A stretch of DNA of 56,842 nucleotides, taken from contig WPIO01000404.1 of the NCBI GenBank assembly GCA_009760855.2, forward strand, positions 1 through 56,842, given 5' to 3'. Position 1 is the first letter of the stretch. Every line of letters begins with the position of its first letter. Positions 24,059 to 39,000 of the stretch are shown piece after piece. Below the pieces are notes generated by a model that was given only the letters and a program-made list of their open reading frames with translations, was not told the DNA's origin and ran no database searches. This stretch comes from Cristatella mucedo. Its lineage: Eukaryota > Bryozoa > Phylactolaemata > Cristatellidae. Both the position numbers and the translations under genes were made by a program.

Positions 24059-27000
24059 GGATATCTCAAAATTGACCTAGCATGGCTGCCTTGACCTTTA
24101 AATCCTATTTGAAATGCTTCCCAATCTTGTAGTCTGTACTGGCTGTGTCCGGTCGAGCCAAGGCCGAGGCTATGAACAAGTGCACCGTCTGGTGCAGCAT
24201 ATTGTGACACCGCCAGCCATGCTGGTAAATGTAAAAGTCATCCGAGGAGCCTTTTAGCTGAAGGATACACTAGGTCTTTATTGCTTAGCTACTTAATTTC
24301 TCAACATGTGTATACTTACTTGTCGATGTAATCGTCTAGCACCACGTAAGGTGTTTTCTATGCAGGTAATGTGCAGCTTTTCCTGTGCTGTGATCCCTGC
24401 CTGCATTCCAGCACCGAAAGACACTCTGAACTCCCTTACCACATGAATTGCTGACATTTTCACTTCGATGGCAACACATTTTTCTCAAATTGACTGGTGA
24501 TAAAACCAACTTGGTAGCTCCAGGCAAACGTGCTTTACTCGGAAATTGAAAACCTATTATTCAAAATGACCTAAACCAGAATAGCTTCTGTTTCCTCTGT
24601 ACGAAATCCTGATGTCCTGTTCCCAAGTAAAACTTCACTAGACGACCACACCGGCTCCAAAATAAAGCCTTCCTACTTTCAGCTACATCACAGCGCAGAA
24701 AATTTGGGCTTGCTTATTCAGGAATGCTGCATCCAAGCTGGTCCATGCATTTGCGACATTCCTATTCAAACTCTGTAGCTTACCACTTGCTGGTCTTCTA
24801 GCCAGTGCAATAGGGTGCAATATAGCAGTTGGTGCAAACTCTGCAACCCGGCTGGTCTGCTGTGAACTTTTTAGTGTCACATTACGCCAATTCTCACCCA
24901 CACTAGCTCTCCAGAGGCTTCAAAGTTTTACACCCTGTTTAGTTCATTCATTCCCTGTACTTAAAAGCCTGGATTAGACACAGAGGTCCTTGCAAACTAT
25001 CGCCCAATTTCCCTTCTTCCTTTCTTGTCAAATTTTTTTGAAAAACTGTTGCTAAGCTGCTGGTTGAACGTATTAAAAAGAATAAAATGTCAGAAACATT
25101 TCAATCAGGGTTCAATAGGCAGCACTCCACTGAAACTGCTCCCCTCCGTGTTAACAATGACACTATATTTGGCGATGATGACGAGAATGTCACTACCCTA
25201 GCTCTGCTAGATCTGTCTGCTGCCTTCGACACCATAGATCATGATGTTCTGCTTGAACGATTGAGAACAACGAACGGTCTGGCAGACGATGCACTGGCAT
25301 GGTTTAAATCGCACTTGTCTGATCGTGGTCAATCCGTGTCGTGGGGGGGGGGTCAGGTGTCACACACGAGAAGGGTCACCTGTGGAGTCCCTCAAGGGTC
25401 TTTATACGGGCCCTTGCTGTTCTCCATCTATACACAATCTCTGGGAAAAGTGATTAAGGGCCATGGAATAGGATATCACTTCTATGCTGACGATACTCAG
25501 TTGTATTTGTCATTCAAATCGTCGGAATCTGCTGCAGCAACTGAGAAACTGAATGCTTGCCTTGCCGATATTCAATCCTGGATGTCGGAAAACTTCCTGA
25601 AATTAAATGATGATAAAACCAAACTGCTGCTCATAGCACACCCTAAATGTGTGGCTGGATTAAAAAGCTTTGCTCTCCTAATAGGTGATGCTGTATTGCG
25701 ACCATCGCCACGTGCCCGAAATTTAGGTGTCGTTTTCGACAGCTGCCTCAATTTTAAAAGCTTCATTCAGAAGACTGCTTCTACAGCTATCCATCACGTC
25801 CGATCCCTATCCAAGATTAGGAACTATCTTCCACAGTGGCTTGTAAAAAATGTAACTAGCGCCTCAGTTCTTTCTCGGCTTGCCTATTGTAATTCCCTTT
25901 TGGCTGGGCTACTAGCAGAAAATCATTATGGCTGCAAGGCTAGTCTTCAAGTCCCAGAATTTGAGCCCGTGTCTCCTTTGCTAAAAGAGCTAGGATGGAT
26001 GCCGGTTGATCAGCGGATTCAGAGTCAAGTTCTTACGACGACCCACAAGGCCTGCCATGGCTTGGCTTCTTCGTACCTAGCTGAACTGCTGCCCCAGTTT
26101 CAGCCTCTTCGTGCCCACAGGTCCTGTGTGGACAACAAATTAGCTGTTCATTCCTCTGATTAAAGACCGTTGGCGACAATAGCTTGAGCGCTGCAGGTCA
26201 TAGACTGTGGAACTTGCTTCAACAATTCTTATGCAACGACAACTACTCTCCTACTGCCGACTGTGGCTCATCCTTTTCAGCGGTCCTGGGCTGCTACTTC
26301 CATGCTACTCACTAGCTCAACTGGTCTCCTCACTCTGCTATACTTCCCATTTTCTCTTTGTTGCGTGATACGAAGCCTGTTGGCTACCGAATGCGTACCG
26401 AAAGCCGCTTAGACTTTGAGTGTGCTATGCAAAACTCTCCTGTGTAACACCCACATGGTCTTAATGACTTTGTGGAGTTACAGACGGAGACACATTACAT
26501 TACATTCCTTTGTTGCAGCCTTCCTATCCGAACTAAGTCTCAATAAGATCAGGCATCTGACTCAAATCGTTTACCACAAATTCGTTTTGTAGACCATGCC
26601 ATTACTTTATATACTCCTAAAGCTCAGAACCCACTCCCGACTGACGAAACAACATCCCACTACTCGACATTAAAACAGAAACTAAAAACGTTCTGGCTGC
26701 TTACAGCATTTGCAATTTCATTAATTGACGTTTGCATTTTTATTTTTATAGCTAATGCCATTCATGTTGTTTTTATTTGCATTGACATCGTTCCTTCATA
26801 CCTTTTTTAGCGTCCAAACAAAAAAAATGTAGCTTTCTTAAGGTGCTGGGCGGACGTATTACTATTGTCAGTATGCTGAAAAGAAATGGCTTCAATAGTA
26901 ACGAAGGATGTGATAATCACATAAAAAAATCTAGAGGCTGCCACCTCTCTCCTGCCGAATAAGACTTGCTATTCCACAGTACCTATCATTATTGGAAGAG

Positions 27001-30000
27001 GGCTTGCTCCCTACCTGAAAATCTTGGTCGTGAATGTCGTTTTGAACACATTCGAAAAAACTGGCTGGCTAACGTAAATAAGAAAGTAAAATTACATCTA
27101 TTGGAATTCTATCACGGCGAAACTCATAGCAAATGGATCTGGATATATTAAATTATGAAGCCGAGTTCCAGGGGTTAGAGGCTAATTTCCGCCAAGCCCC
27201 ACCATACTCTGGCCACACCACTGAGCTAGGGTAAGACGAGCGGCAGTCAGATTAAACCTCCTTATAATAAGGTTTGCGCCAACTACAACAAGGGAACTAC
27301 ACAAGTCTACAGGGAGGGTCTTATACAAAGTACACTATGGGGGGCAAACGACTCTGCAATAGCGAACTGCTGGATTCCGAAAAGCAGGTGGTATGATGCT
27401 TGGCTTGGCGGGGGAGTAGATCTGAGAGATAGGCTGGAGCCAAAGAATGAAGTGACCTAAAAGTGAGCGACAGAATTTTGAGTGTGCCTCTAGCTAAGCC
27501 ATTGAATCCTTTCAAGATGGTTCCTTTGCTTCCAATGCTATAAAAGCCAGGAACTGACTGTCGTCAGAATCAGAATGCTAAATGTCGTTGTTGCTCCATG
27601 CCTTTACCTGTTTAGTCGACACTATTCCGATCGTAGATGTAGCTGATCAACACAAGGCGGCATCTACGACATTGGTGGAAACTCTGCTTGGACATTTGAC
27701 ATCAGTTACAGACTATGAAACCAGTGGCCGCAGCACCACCCAACCAGCAAACCTTACAGATTCTTGGAGCACAGACGGTAGGTGAAGTATTGATGACTTC
27801 GAAAAGTACCGATCTGGGATTGAATTTTGCATCGATGATATTTGGCAAAATTTTCTAGGGGCTGATCCGAAAGAAGGCGCCTCGTGGTTGGCAAGCACCG
27901 ACGAGACGTCTGGACCAGCCTCGCCGAGCCACGACTCAGGTTCGACAGCAGCTGCCAAACATTGCTGCTCAAACAGAAGCTGTCAATTTATTATGATCTG
28001 TCGTTCTTTCGTGCTCTGTCGTTCTATTATGTTCTATCATGTTATCATGTACCAGTTGGTGGGCAATTATCGGTAGCTGCATGGCTGAGCTCTTGAGGAA
28101 AGGTAGGTCAGGTGGCGTTATCATTTAAGCAGGTGGAAGACGAAAGTGGAGAAGAAATAACAACCAGTAAGTTGACATCAAGAGCAGCGTCGTCGATGGT
28201 CTCGGGTGTGTGGCATAAGGCTCTTCTGTTTCCGTTGTCGCTGAAGGTTGTATCTATTAACTCGGTCAGATCATGACCGTGCTTTAAATTATTAGTTCCT
28301 AAAATATTACCATCAGGTGACCAGGTCTGTGGTTTAGACTCATATAGAAAGCCATCTGTGGTGATGGTGAATGTAGCTGTAATTTGTGCTTGGAAGTGAG
28401 GTTTGCTTTATGTATACGCCTATGCAACTATAGCCTTTTTGGGTTTGGATTAGACTGTTATACGTTTATGACCCGGACCCCTTTTCTACGTAGGGGCAAT
28501 GTTGATTAATTCAAACCCCGTAGAGAACTTCAGGGTCCTGTCATTATCTGCGTGCATCAGGGAAGTGCCAATCGTCTGCAAGGACTGGCTCCCTTACCAC
28601 GGTGTGTTCTTAGGGCAAGGGAATTTTTGTTGCACAGCTGCCACAAATATTTTATAGCACGTTGTGTCAAAACTGCTGGATCTTACTGTGGACTCTTAGT
28701 AGCCACGTTTCGCTGGTCTTATTACATGCGATCGTATTGATGAGTGTAGCTAAAATATGTCTTTCAATATTGACTTACTAAGCCACGGACCAATTGCCAA
28801 CTTGAGTGGGAGTAAGCTGAATTGATTTCCGTCTCTCCAAAAATTGGGAGTGTTAACGAGGAATTCAAAATTTGCCTTATTCCGGAGCTATAGCAAAAAT
28901 TAACAACATGAAGAGAAGTTTATTATGGCTCTCATGCAACTTAACAATAATTGCTCATCCCAAATATTTAGAGGCATTTTTCTCAGCTTAAGTGCATTTA
29001 GTTACACATGCATGCATTTCTAATGTTTATATCATTACCTTTAAGGCTGATTTACTTTGATGCTTGAAGCGCAATTTAGCAACATGTGCTATAAAAGCCA
29101 CTGGTAGCAAGTCTGCTGAGAGTTATGCTGAGAATAATGATTAGTGTAAACTTGTGTGAGCTGATGACGGCAGCAGAAAGGATACTATACGAGTTAATCT
29201 AGAACATCTCAGAGACGATAAGGTGACTACTGTGGCACAAGCTTCAGCCGTAGATGAAACTCCTTGTTTTGAAAGCTGGTAGTTGTTTATAATAGCAAAT
29301 TATATTATTAAGACATGTACATTACACCCAAGAGAAACAAGTGTCATTATTGGCACCTTAAATAGGCTGTCAAAGAAATTTGTCTATTTCTGAGCAAGCA
29401 AAGTGGCCTAAAGAATCAAAACTCTATTTGGTCTAGAAATCAGAGATGTCATAATGAGTTAAAAGGATAAATACTTCAAACCTACAAAATATCGCCTATC
29501 ATATGACACCAAGGAAGGTCGTCCAAGGAAGACGACGTAGCAGGAAGACGTTCACACTATGGTACTTGCTCTTCAGCAAAGGAAAGGATCACTCAGACAA
29601 CTATCTCAGTCGCTAGCGACCAGAACCAACACGATCGTTAGCATGGAAAGAGCAGTGCACTTGGGACGAGATCAGGCATAGCATGTTGAGAAGGGTCGCC
29701 AAAAGCAAGCTTCTGCTCATGCAGCTACACAGAAGGGACCATATCAGGATGGATCAGAGACCAGGCTTACTACGTAGCAGACCACCGTAGTTGATAATTG
29801 TGTACTGAGGAGTTCAAACCTATGCCGTTCGCGAACACGATCTAAGAAAATTCGTAAGTTGGCAAAATGGCAAGATTCCAGCTATGTCCAGGACTGGTAA
29901 TCGTTTGCTGTAGCTCTATTGTTTAGAGTTCAAACTGCTTCTATCCTTTTGATTTCTTAACCGTAACCAGCTATCGACAGCATGTGGGTATGGATGTGGT

Positions 30001-33000
30001 GCAAAATTGGTGGGATTTTAAGTACGTGAGCACTTCAGGTGTACAATCAAATCAATATGAAGAACAGATGAACAAGACAATGATGCCAAGCCAAAAGCTA
30101 AAGCTCTGAAAATTAATATTTCAGGGACCAAGTTCTTCGCGTGGTACGAATTTATTAGGCACATATTAGTAAGAGACTGCATGCTTTTTCTGTAGGATTA
30201 TAAATGTCGAATTTATATTAGGAATAATCGCTCTGGAAATTAAATCTTTTCTTAATATTTGTACTGCAGGCTAAGGATTACGATTGCAGTCACGGCAGTT
30301 AAGCTAACTAGGGAATTCCAGCCCACTTGCTTATTTAACTTGCCGAGGTTAGCAGCTGCTGACAGACTACGAAATCTCAGTGGTCGTGTTTTGTTTAAAC
30401 TCGTGGCTAAATAGGGTTCTGGTCGCTGCATGGTGCTTCTACTATAGGCACTACTCCCCCGATCGAAGAGATTGCTGATGATCTACACGCTGCTGAAGCT
30501 TCTCCATCGGCAGCCACCAGACTTGGGCAATCAATTTCCCCAACTATTTATGTCATCAGTAACACACTGCAAGCAAACGAGACAACATCATCACACAGTG
30601 AAGGTCAGTGTGCCATAAAATGACTCACAAAAATTGATCGCGTATCAATTTTTGAATTCATGAAACTCGATTTTCTTATTTGCATCAACCAGCTGCAGGA
30701 GCCGCTTTGGCAAGCATTGACCAGGAGCCTGGAACTGCTTCGTCGATCAGTGGTGCCGGTTTTTACCCTGCTACAGCCTCCTCTTTTGACCCTTCTTAGT
30801 GTCTGGAGAGTCTTGGTCGGTGAAAAATTCTGTTGCTATGAATGTCCGCAGTGAACATAACCGCTCAACATTACGCAGCCCTGCACAGGCTACCCATCTA
30901 GCAGTGCATCTACCTCAAAGTTCGATCGCCAAGTTGTAGGTTCCTCCATTCTATTGTTCCTGCTTACATACCAGAAATATTTCCTTATCAGGCTTCACAT
31001 CATGACATGCCAGACGAGTTTTCACCTCTAACATAGTGCACAGTGTGCCCTCGCCCAGATGGCCTATGGTTTACCTTTTAGACATTAAAGGAGCTAAGTC
31101 TTCTAAGCCCAAGCTTGAAAAAAACATTCAAAAGATCAGGAGTGAGAATTATGTTATTTAAGCTATGATTCGGGGTCTGATATCAATCGAACTCTAGCTT
31201 TATGTGTGCAGATGTGTACTCTCTTGCTTTTTATAAGTGGCTTAATTTTTCAACGTGATTTTGTTATTAAGAAAAGGATGTTCTTGATTGCTGCCGATCT
31301 AAGGTAATGCTGCCCTACATGAAGACCTGGGAAAGGATTGGGGACACGCTTGCTTTGTTGTCCTGCAACGAATCCTCACGATTGCACAAGTAGTGGGTAA
31401 GAATTATTGACAGGCTCCGGAATAACTGATATGTACATGCAGTCTAAACCATTTGCATCTAGTCTTACGCTAACCCGAGTAGCCACGGCAGCACTGCTTA
31501 TATTCAGCATGTGTAAAGAAATGCACCACAGTGGAGTCATGATGTTTCTTGATAAGTTTAGCGATTTTTAGTCCCATGTAGTCGCCTTATTTGTTATGCT
31601 TTGACTTTCATGGGCTGCATAGACGGTAGGCTAAAAACTCTATATATGAATTACTGACTTCACGGTCTTTCACAGCAGGATGACATTCACTCGATAGCTC
31701 TTGCTCTTTATTGAAGGAGAGCATATCTCAGGCAACTATCTCAGTGGATGGCAACTAGTACCAGCCTGATCATAATCATAGAAGCACCAGTGTACTGCGA
31801 AGGGGTTAGGCATAGCATGCTTAGAAGGTTCGCCAAAAGGAAGCATTTACTCATTTAGCCACATGAAGTAACCATGTCAGGAAGGCCAGGGAGCAGGCTT
31901 TCTACATAGCAGACAGTTGGGGTTGACTGTTATGAACTGAGGCGTGCAAGCCTGCGACGTTCGCCAGCTGAGCTGGTTTGGCCCAGCGGTTAAGGTGCTT
32001 GCCCAGATCAAGGTCTGTCTGAGGTCGTGGACTGGAGCCCCGAGGCATATCTGAAGCGCCTGAGTGGAGATTAAGTTCTCTTGGGGCGCTATGCAAATAA
32101 AAAAAATATATATATATATATATATTACGTATAACGCTATGCTAAATTCTCAAGTACCCAAAATGGTGAGATTGGTAATTCTAGCTGTATCCAGGACTAG
32201 ATCCTTGGCTGTAGGTCTACGGTTTTGAGTTTCTACAGCTCCCACCTTTCGAATTACTTACCATAACAAGAAATCGAGAGCATGGCCATGTCAATGCGGT
32301 GCAAAATGGAAGGATAGTAAGTGCTAGTGCTCTTCAGGGGTACAAGTTAATCTATCTGCAGGACACATACATAATAAACAGAGAAACAGAGATAAACAGA
32401 GAAAAACTAAGGCTTTTACAATAAATATTTCAAAAACAAAGTTCTTTCGTGTGATGGGGATTTATTGAGTAAATATTAGCAAGATACTGCAAATAGTTTT
32501 GTTAGGGTTACAAATGTCAAATTTATCTTGAGTGAAACTGTTCTGGAAATTAATTATTTTGCTCTATATTTGTACTGCTGACTAGGGGTTATGCTTGCAG
32601 TCGCGACAGTTAAAGCAAAGTAGAGAACTCCAGCCCACTTGCTTGTTTAGCTTGCCGAGATCTGCAGCAGCTGACATAATATGAAATCTCAGTGATTGTG
32701 TTCTGTTTAAACTCGTTGCTAACAGGCGGTTTCTTTGTTCAACGCCGATTTTAATATAGGCACCACTGCCCCAGTCGAAGAGATTGCAAATTTACGCACG
32801 GAAGCAGCTTCCTCATCGGTTGCCACTACACTTCGACAATCAGGGCCACCAACTGTCCATGGTATTAGTGACATGCAGCAAGCAAACGAGACGGTATCAT
32901 CGCACAGTGAAGGTTAGCGTGACAGCAAATGACTGTCACAACCATTAATCGCATGTCAATCTTGGAGTCGATGAAATGTGATACGTTATTTTTTATTTGC

Positions 33001-36000
33001 ATTGACCAGTTGCTACGGCCTCTTTGGCCAGGCTGGATCAGACGCCTGGAACAGCTTTGGCGAGCGATGGCACAGGTTTGTGCAAGCCTGCAGCCTCCTT
33101 TTGTGATATTTAAATGAGTCTGGCGAATTGCAGCAGCTGCTTCTTTAAACTTTGCTAGGTGAATCTAGTTCAGGTGATCGTTGAATTGTAGAAGGAGGAA
33201 GAGAAGCCATCAGTCGTCAGCTGACGTCCGAAACCGGTTTGATGACCAGCTCAGGTTCGTAGCCTACTGCACCTACTACTGCTTTATATGCTGCTGTATC
33301 GTGAGTCCACTATACCTGTCAGATTACGAGAGTTATAGCGATTAGTAGCAAATCGCATTTGAATTACAATTACGTAAAATTAGCTAAGTGATACTGTATA
33401 GGTCAGACCGTATGCAAGTCAATGCAGTGGTCAGTTCAGCTATAGTGTTTGTTTTGATGCCAGTTCCATTAGCTTCACCTGTGCTGATGAGTCATCTGTT
33501 CCTTTTTAATAAGCATCTTAATTTAACGAAACAGATGTGTTACTAAGGTAAGGGTATTGTTGATTGCTGCTCAGCTTTGGGAATGCAGCCCTACATGTAA
33601 AGGTTTAGGATTATGAGACTTGTTTGAATTGCTGTGCTGTATTGAGTCCTTACGATTGACCGAGTCATGAGTGAAGCACATTGCCAGGCTCCAGACTATC
33701 TGACGTATCCGTGCAGTCTAAACCGCTCATGCTTAGACTCACAGTTATACGCAATTAACCATAGTAGCACTGCTTATATCCAGCATGTGCAAAGAAATGC
33801 ACTACAGTGGTGTCATGATGTTTATTGTTAAATTTAGCGAATTGTATTCACCCATGTAGTCACCTTATCTGTGATGGACTGAATTTCATGGCCTACATAC
33901 ATGTTGGGCTGAAAATTCTATATCTGAAATGTTTACTATACTGTTTTTCACAACTGGACGAAATTCATTCGAAGGTACCTGCTCTTCGTTGAAGGAAAGC
34001 ATTTTTCAGACAGCTATCTCAGTCGCTGGCAACCAGCACCTGCCAGACCATTACGTGGAAGCAGCAGTGTACGGGGACAGGGTCCGACGTAGCTTGTTTA
34101 GAAGGGTCGCCAAAAGCAAGCCTTTGCTCGAGTAGCTACGTGGAAGTGACCATGTCAGAATAAGCCACAAGTCTTACTACGTGGCCGGCGGTTTGGGTCG
34201 ACTTTTATGAAGTGAGGCATGAAAACCTATGGCGTTCACACACACCGGTCCAAGAAAGTTCTTAATTTGGCAAAATGGTCAAATGGACGATTCCAACAGT
34301 GTCCAGATCTCGACATCCTTGGCTGCAGCTCCATTGTTGAGGGTTCCTATTGCTTCCACCTTTTGCAATTCTTCACCATAACCAGAAATGGATAGCATGT
34401 ATTTATCGATGTGATGTAAATTGGTAGGATTGTAAGTGCTAGAGCTCCTCATGGCTACAAGTAAATCACTCTGCAGGACAATAAGGCACAGCGTAAAGGT
34501 AAAGCCTTGAACGTTAATATTTCTCGACCAAGTTTTTCGTGTGGTTTGGATTTATTAGGCCTATGTTACCAAGAGGCTGCACCTAGTCTGAGTAGGATTA
34601 TAAACATCAAATTTATATTGGGGATAAAATGCTCTGAAAATTAATGTCTTAATGCTGGCAGTGCTGACCGAGGATTAAGCTTACAGTCACATCAGTTAAG
34701 GAAAGTAGAGAATTTCAGCACACTTGCTGATTTAAGTTGGAGAGGTCAGCAGCTGCTAACAGAACACCAAAGCTCAGTGGTCATGTTCTGTTCAAACTCG
34801 TTGCTAACTAGCGTTCTATTTGCTCTACACTGCTTCTAATATAGGCACTACTGGCCCAATCGAAGAGATTGCTGATCTACACACGAATGCAGCTTCCTCA
34901 TCGGTTGCCACCACATTTGGACAATCAGTACCACCAACTGCCTATGGCGTCAGTGACCTGCTGCAAGCAAACGAGACAACGTCATCAAACAGCGAAGGTT
35001 AGTGTGACAGCACATATGACTGCCATAGCCATTAATCACCTTTACACTTTTGAATCGATGAAATGCGATGCGTTATTTTTATTTGCATTGACCAGTTGCA
35101 ACGGCCTCTTTGGCAAGCCTGGACCAGACAGCTGGAACAGCTTTGCCGAGTGAAGGTACAGGTTTGTGCCAAGGTGCAGCCTCCTGCTGGTGTGGTGGCT
35201 GCTTCTTTAAACTATGCTTGCAGAGCCTAGTTCAGGTGATCCTTGAATTGTAGAAAGAGGGAGAGAATTTATCACTAATCAACTGACTTCTGAAATCGGC
35301 TTGATGACCAGCTCAGGTTTGTGGCCTACTGCACTTACTGCTTCATATGCTGCTGCATCATGAGTCCACTATATCTGTCAGATTAAGAGATTGATGGCGA
35401 TTAGTGACCCTGTTTAAATTACAAGTAAGTAAAATTAGATACGTAATACTGTATGGATAGGCACCATAATTTAACGAGACGGATTTGTATCTATAGTTAG
35501 TTAGGGTGTTCTTCATTGCTTCCCAGCTCGGCAATGCTGCCCTAGTAGATAGAATGAGAAAGGATCGTGGAACTTGTCTGCCTTGCTGTGCTGCACTGAG
35601 TCCTTACGATTGGCCGAGTCATGGGTGAAACACATAGCTAGGTTCCAGACCATCTGATGTATCCATGCAGTCTAAACCATTCGCGCTTAGACTTACGGTT
35701 ATACGCAATCAACCATAGCAGCACTGCTGATATTCAGCATGTGCAAAGAAATGCATCACAGTAATGTCATGATGTTTACTGGTAAGTTTAGCGAATTTTA
35801 GTTACTCCTAGTTGCCTTATTTTGTTTGAGATGCCTCTTTAGGCAGGTGTATTTACTGTAACAGGCTGTCTAAACGGTGGGGTGAAAACTCTATACATGA
35901 AATGCTTACTTTACTGTCTTTCAAAACAGGACAACATTTAATTGAAAGTGGTTGCTCGTCATTGCAGGAAAGTATCTCTATGTTAGAATGGGCGAGGGAC

Positions 36001-39000
36001 CAGGCTTACTATTCGGCAGGCCACCATGGTTCACTTTTACGTACAGAAGGCTTTAAAAACCTACGGGGTTTTCGCGAACCGGTCTACAAAAGTTCTTACG
36101 TTCGCAAAGGGGTGAGATGGACGATTCCAGCTGTGTCCACATCTCGACGTGTTCGACTGTAGCCCCATCGTTTGGGGCTTCTACCCCTCCCACTTTTTCG
36201 AGTTTTTAACTATAACCAGAAATCTACAGTGTGTAGGTATCGATGGGGTGCGAATAGTTAGGATTTTCAGTGCCAGAGCTTTTCACAAGTGCAAGTAAAT
36301 CCTTCTTAATGACAATAAGGCATAGTGAATAGCGAAAGTATTGAGCATTACTACTTCGAGGAACAAGTTTTTCCTCTCGTATGTATTTAATGGGCCAATA
36401 TTAGCAAGAGACTGCACCGACTTTCTGAAGGATTGTAAATGTCTTATTTATATTAGGTATAAAGTGCTCTGGAATTTAATTGAATTTTGATGTTTGTACT
36501 GCCGGTTAAGGATTATGCTTGTAGTCACGACAGTTAGACGTTTGGTTGAGGTCGTGGGTTCCAGCCCGGTGGCACATGTGAAGCACCTAAATAGAGATTA
36601 CCTTCTCTTAGAGCTGTAACAAACGAGATAAACTTTTTAAATAGGGCATTCTAACCCATTTGCTTATTTAGCTTGCCGAGGTCTGCAGCTGCAGACAGAA
36701 TACTAAATCTAAGTGGTCGTACTCTGCTCAAACTCGTTTATAACTGGTGGTTTCTTTGTGCAATGCTGATTCTAATCCAGAAACTACTGCCCCAATCGAA
36801 AATACTGCTGATCTACTCACGGAAGCAGCTTCCTCATCGGTGGCCACTATACTTGGACAATCAGGAGCACCAACTGTCCACAATATCAGTGACGTGCTGC
36901 AAGCAACCGAGACGGCATCGTCGCACAGTGAAGGTTAGTGCCACAGAAAATGACTGTAACAACCATTGATCCCATATCAATTTTGGAATTGATGAAATGT
37001 GATACGTTATTTTTATTTGCATTGACCAGTTTCTACGGCCTCTTTGGCAAGCCTGGATCAGCTGCCTGGAACAGCTTTGGCAAGCGATGGCACAGGTTTG
37101 TGCAGACCTGCAGCCTTCTTTTCTGATACTTCTACGAGTCTGACGAGTTATGGAACTGCTTCCTTAAACTTTTCTAGCTGAACGTAGTTTAGGTGATCAT
37201 TGAATTGTAGAAGGAGGAAGAGAAGTCGTCAGTCATCAGCTGACGTCCGAAACCGGCTTGATGACCAGCACAGGTTCGTTGCCTACTGCACTTACTGCTT
37301 CAAATGCTCTGTCATGAGTCCACTATACCTGTCAGATTACGAGAATGATAGCGATTATTAGCTAACCGTATTGGAATTAAATTTAAGTAAGATTAGGTAA
37401 GTATCACTGTAAAGTTCAGACCGTATGTAGGGCCATTCAAAGCAGTAGTCAGTTCAGCCATAGTGTTTGCTTTGATGCCAGCTTCGTTAGCTTCATCTGT
37501 GCAGATGGGTCATCTGTTACTTTTTAATAAGCATCTCAATTTAACGACACGGATGCTTTACTAAGGTAAGGGTGTTGTTTATTTCTGCTCAGCTTTGGTA
37601 ATATTGCCCTACATGTAAGCATGGCTTAGGATTATGGGACTTGTTTGCCTTGCTGTGCTGCATCGAATCCTTTCGATTGGCCGAGCAATGGGACAAACAC
37701 GGTGGTGCAAAGGAATGCACTACAAGGGTTTCATGAAATTTATTGTTAAATTTAGCGAATTGTATTCACCCATGTAGTCGCCTTATTTTTTTAAATGCCT
37801 TTTTAGTCAGGTGCATTGACTGTAATGGGCTGTATAAGCAGTGGGCTGTGAACTCGAGACCTAAAACGTCTACTTCCCTGTCTTTGACATCAGGACGACA
37901 TTTACTCTAATATGCTTGCTTTTCATTGAAGGCAAGTATCTCTATGTCAGAATGGGCCAGGCTTACTATGTGACGGGCCATTAGGGTTGATTTTTATGAA
38001 CAGAAGCCTGAAAGCCTCTGGGGTTCGCGTGCACCGCTCTATGAAAGTTCTTAAGTGTGCAAAGTGTGAGATGAACAATTCTAGCTGTGTCCAGATCTTG
38101 ACATCCTTGAGTGTAGCTCCTACGTTTAGGGCTTCTACCGCTCCCACATTTTCGAATTCTTAACTATAACCAGAAATCTACAGCGTGTGGGTTTCGATGG
38201 GATGCGAATAGGTATGATAGTAAGTGCTAGAGCTCTTCACGGGTACAAGTAAATCATTCTTCAGGACAATAAGGCATAGACAGTAGCTAAAACATTGAAC
38301 ATTAATATTTCTAGTACGAAGTTCTTCCTGTCGTATGGATTTATTGGGCCAATATTAACAAGAGACTGCACCGACTTTCTGCAGGCTTTTAAAAGTCACA
38401 TTTATGTTAGGCATAAGGTGCTCTGGAAGTTAGTTTAATTTTAACGTTTGCACAGCCGACTACGGATTATTCTTGCAGTCACGACTGTTGAGCGACATAT
38501 GCTGAGCTGGTTCGGCCCAGTGGTTAAGGTGCTTGCACCATCCAATGTTTGGCCGAGGTCGCGAGTTCGAGCCCGGTGGCATATGTGAAGCGCCTGAATA
38601 GAGACTACACTCTTATAGAGCGCTAGCAAAATAATTAAACATTCTCAATAGTGCATTCTAACCCACTTGTTTATTTAGCTTGCCGAAGGCTGCAGCGCAG
38701 ACAGAATACTAAATCCAAGTGGTCGCACTCTGTTCAAACTCGTGGCTAACTGGTGGCTTCTTTGTTCAATGCTGATTCTAATATAGAAACTACTGCCCCA
38801 ATCGTAAATACTGCTGATCTACGCACGGAAGCAGCTTCCTCATCGGTTACCACTGTACTTGGACAATCAGGACCACCAACTGTCCATGGTATCAGTGACG
38901 TGCAGCAAGCAAACGAGACGGCATCATCGCACAGTGAAGGTTAGTGTGACAGCAGATGAAATGCGATTCGTTATTTTCATTTGCATTGACCAGTTGCTAC

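Noticed and set aside
23667-24210. Minus-strand ORFs with long Cys-Val repeats
   Set aside because: Direct translation of the (CA)n microsatellite; no protein family.
33929-36162. ORFs such as 33929-34135 and 35902-36162 as a possible fourth cassette exon
   Set aside because: The frame is not kept between units and no AG/GT pair is conserved, although the DNA block is.
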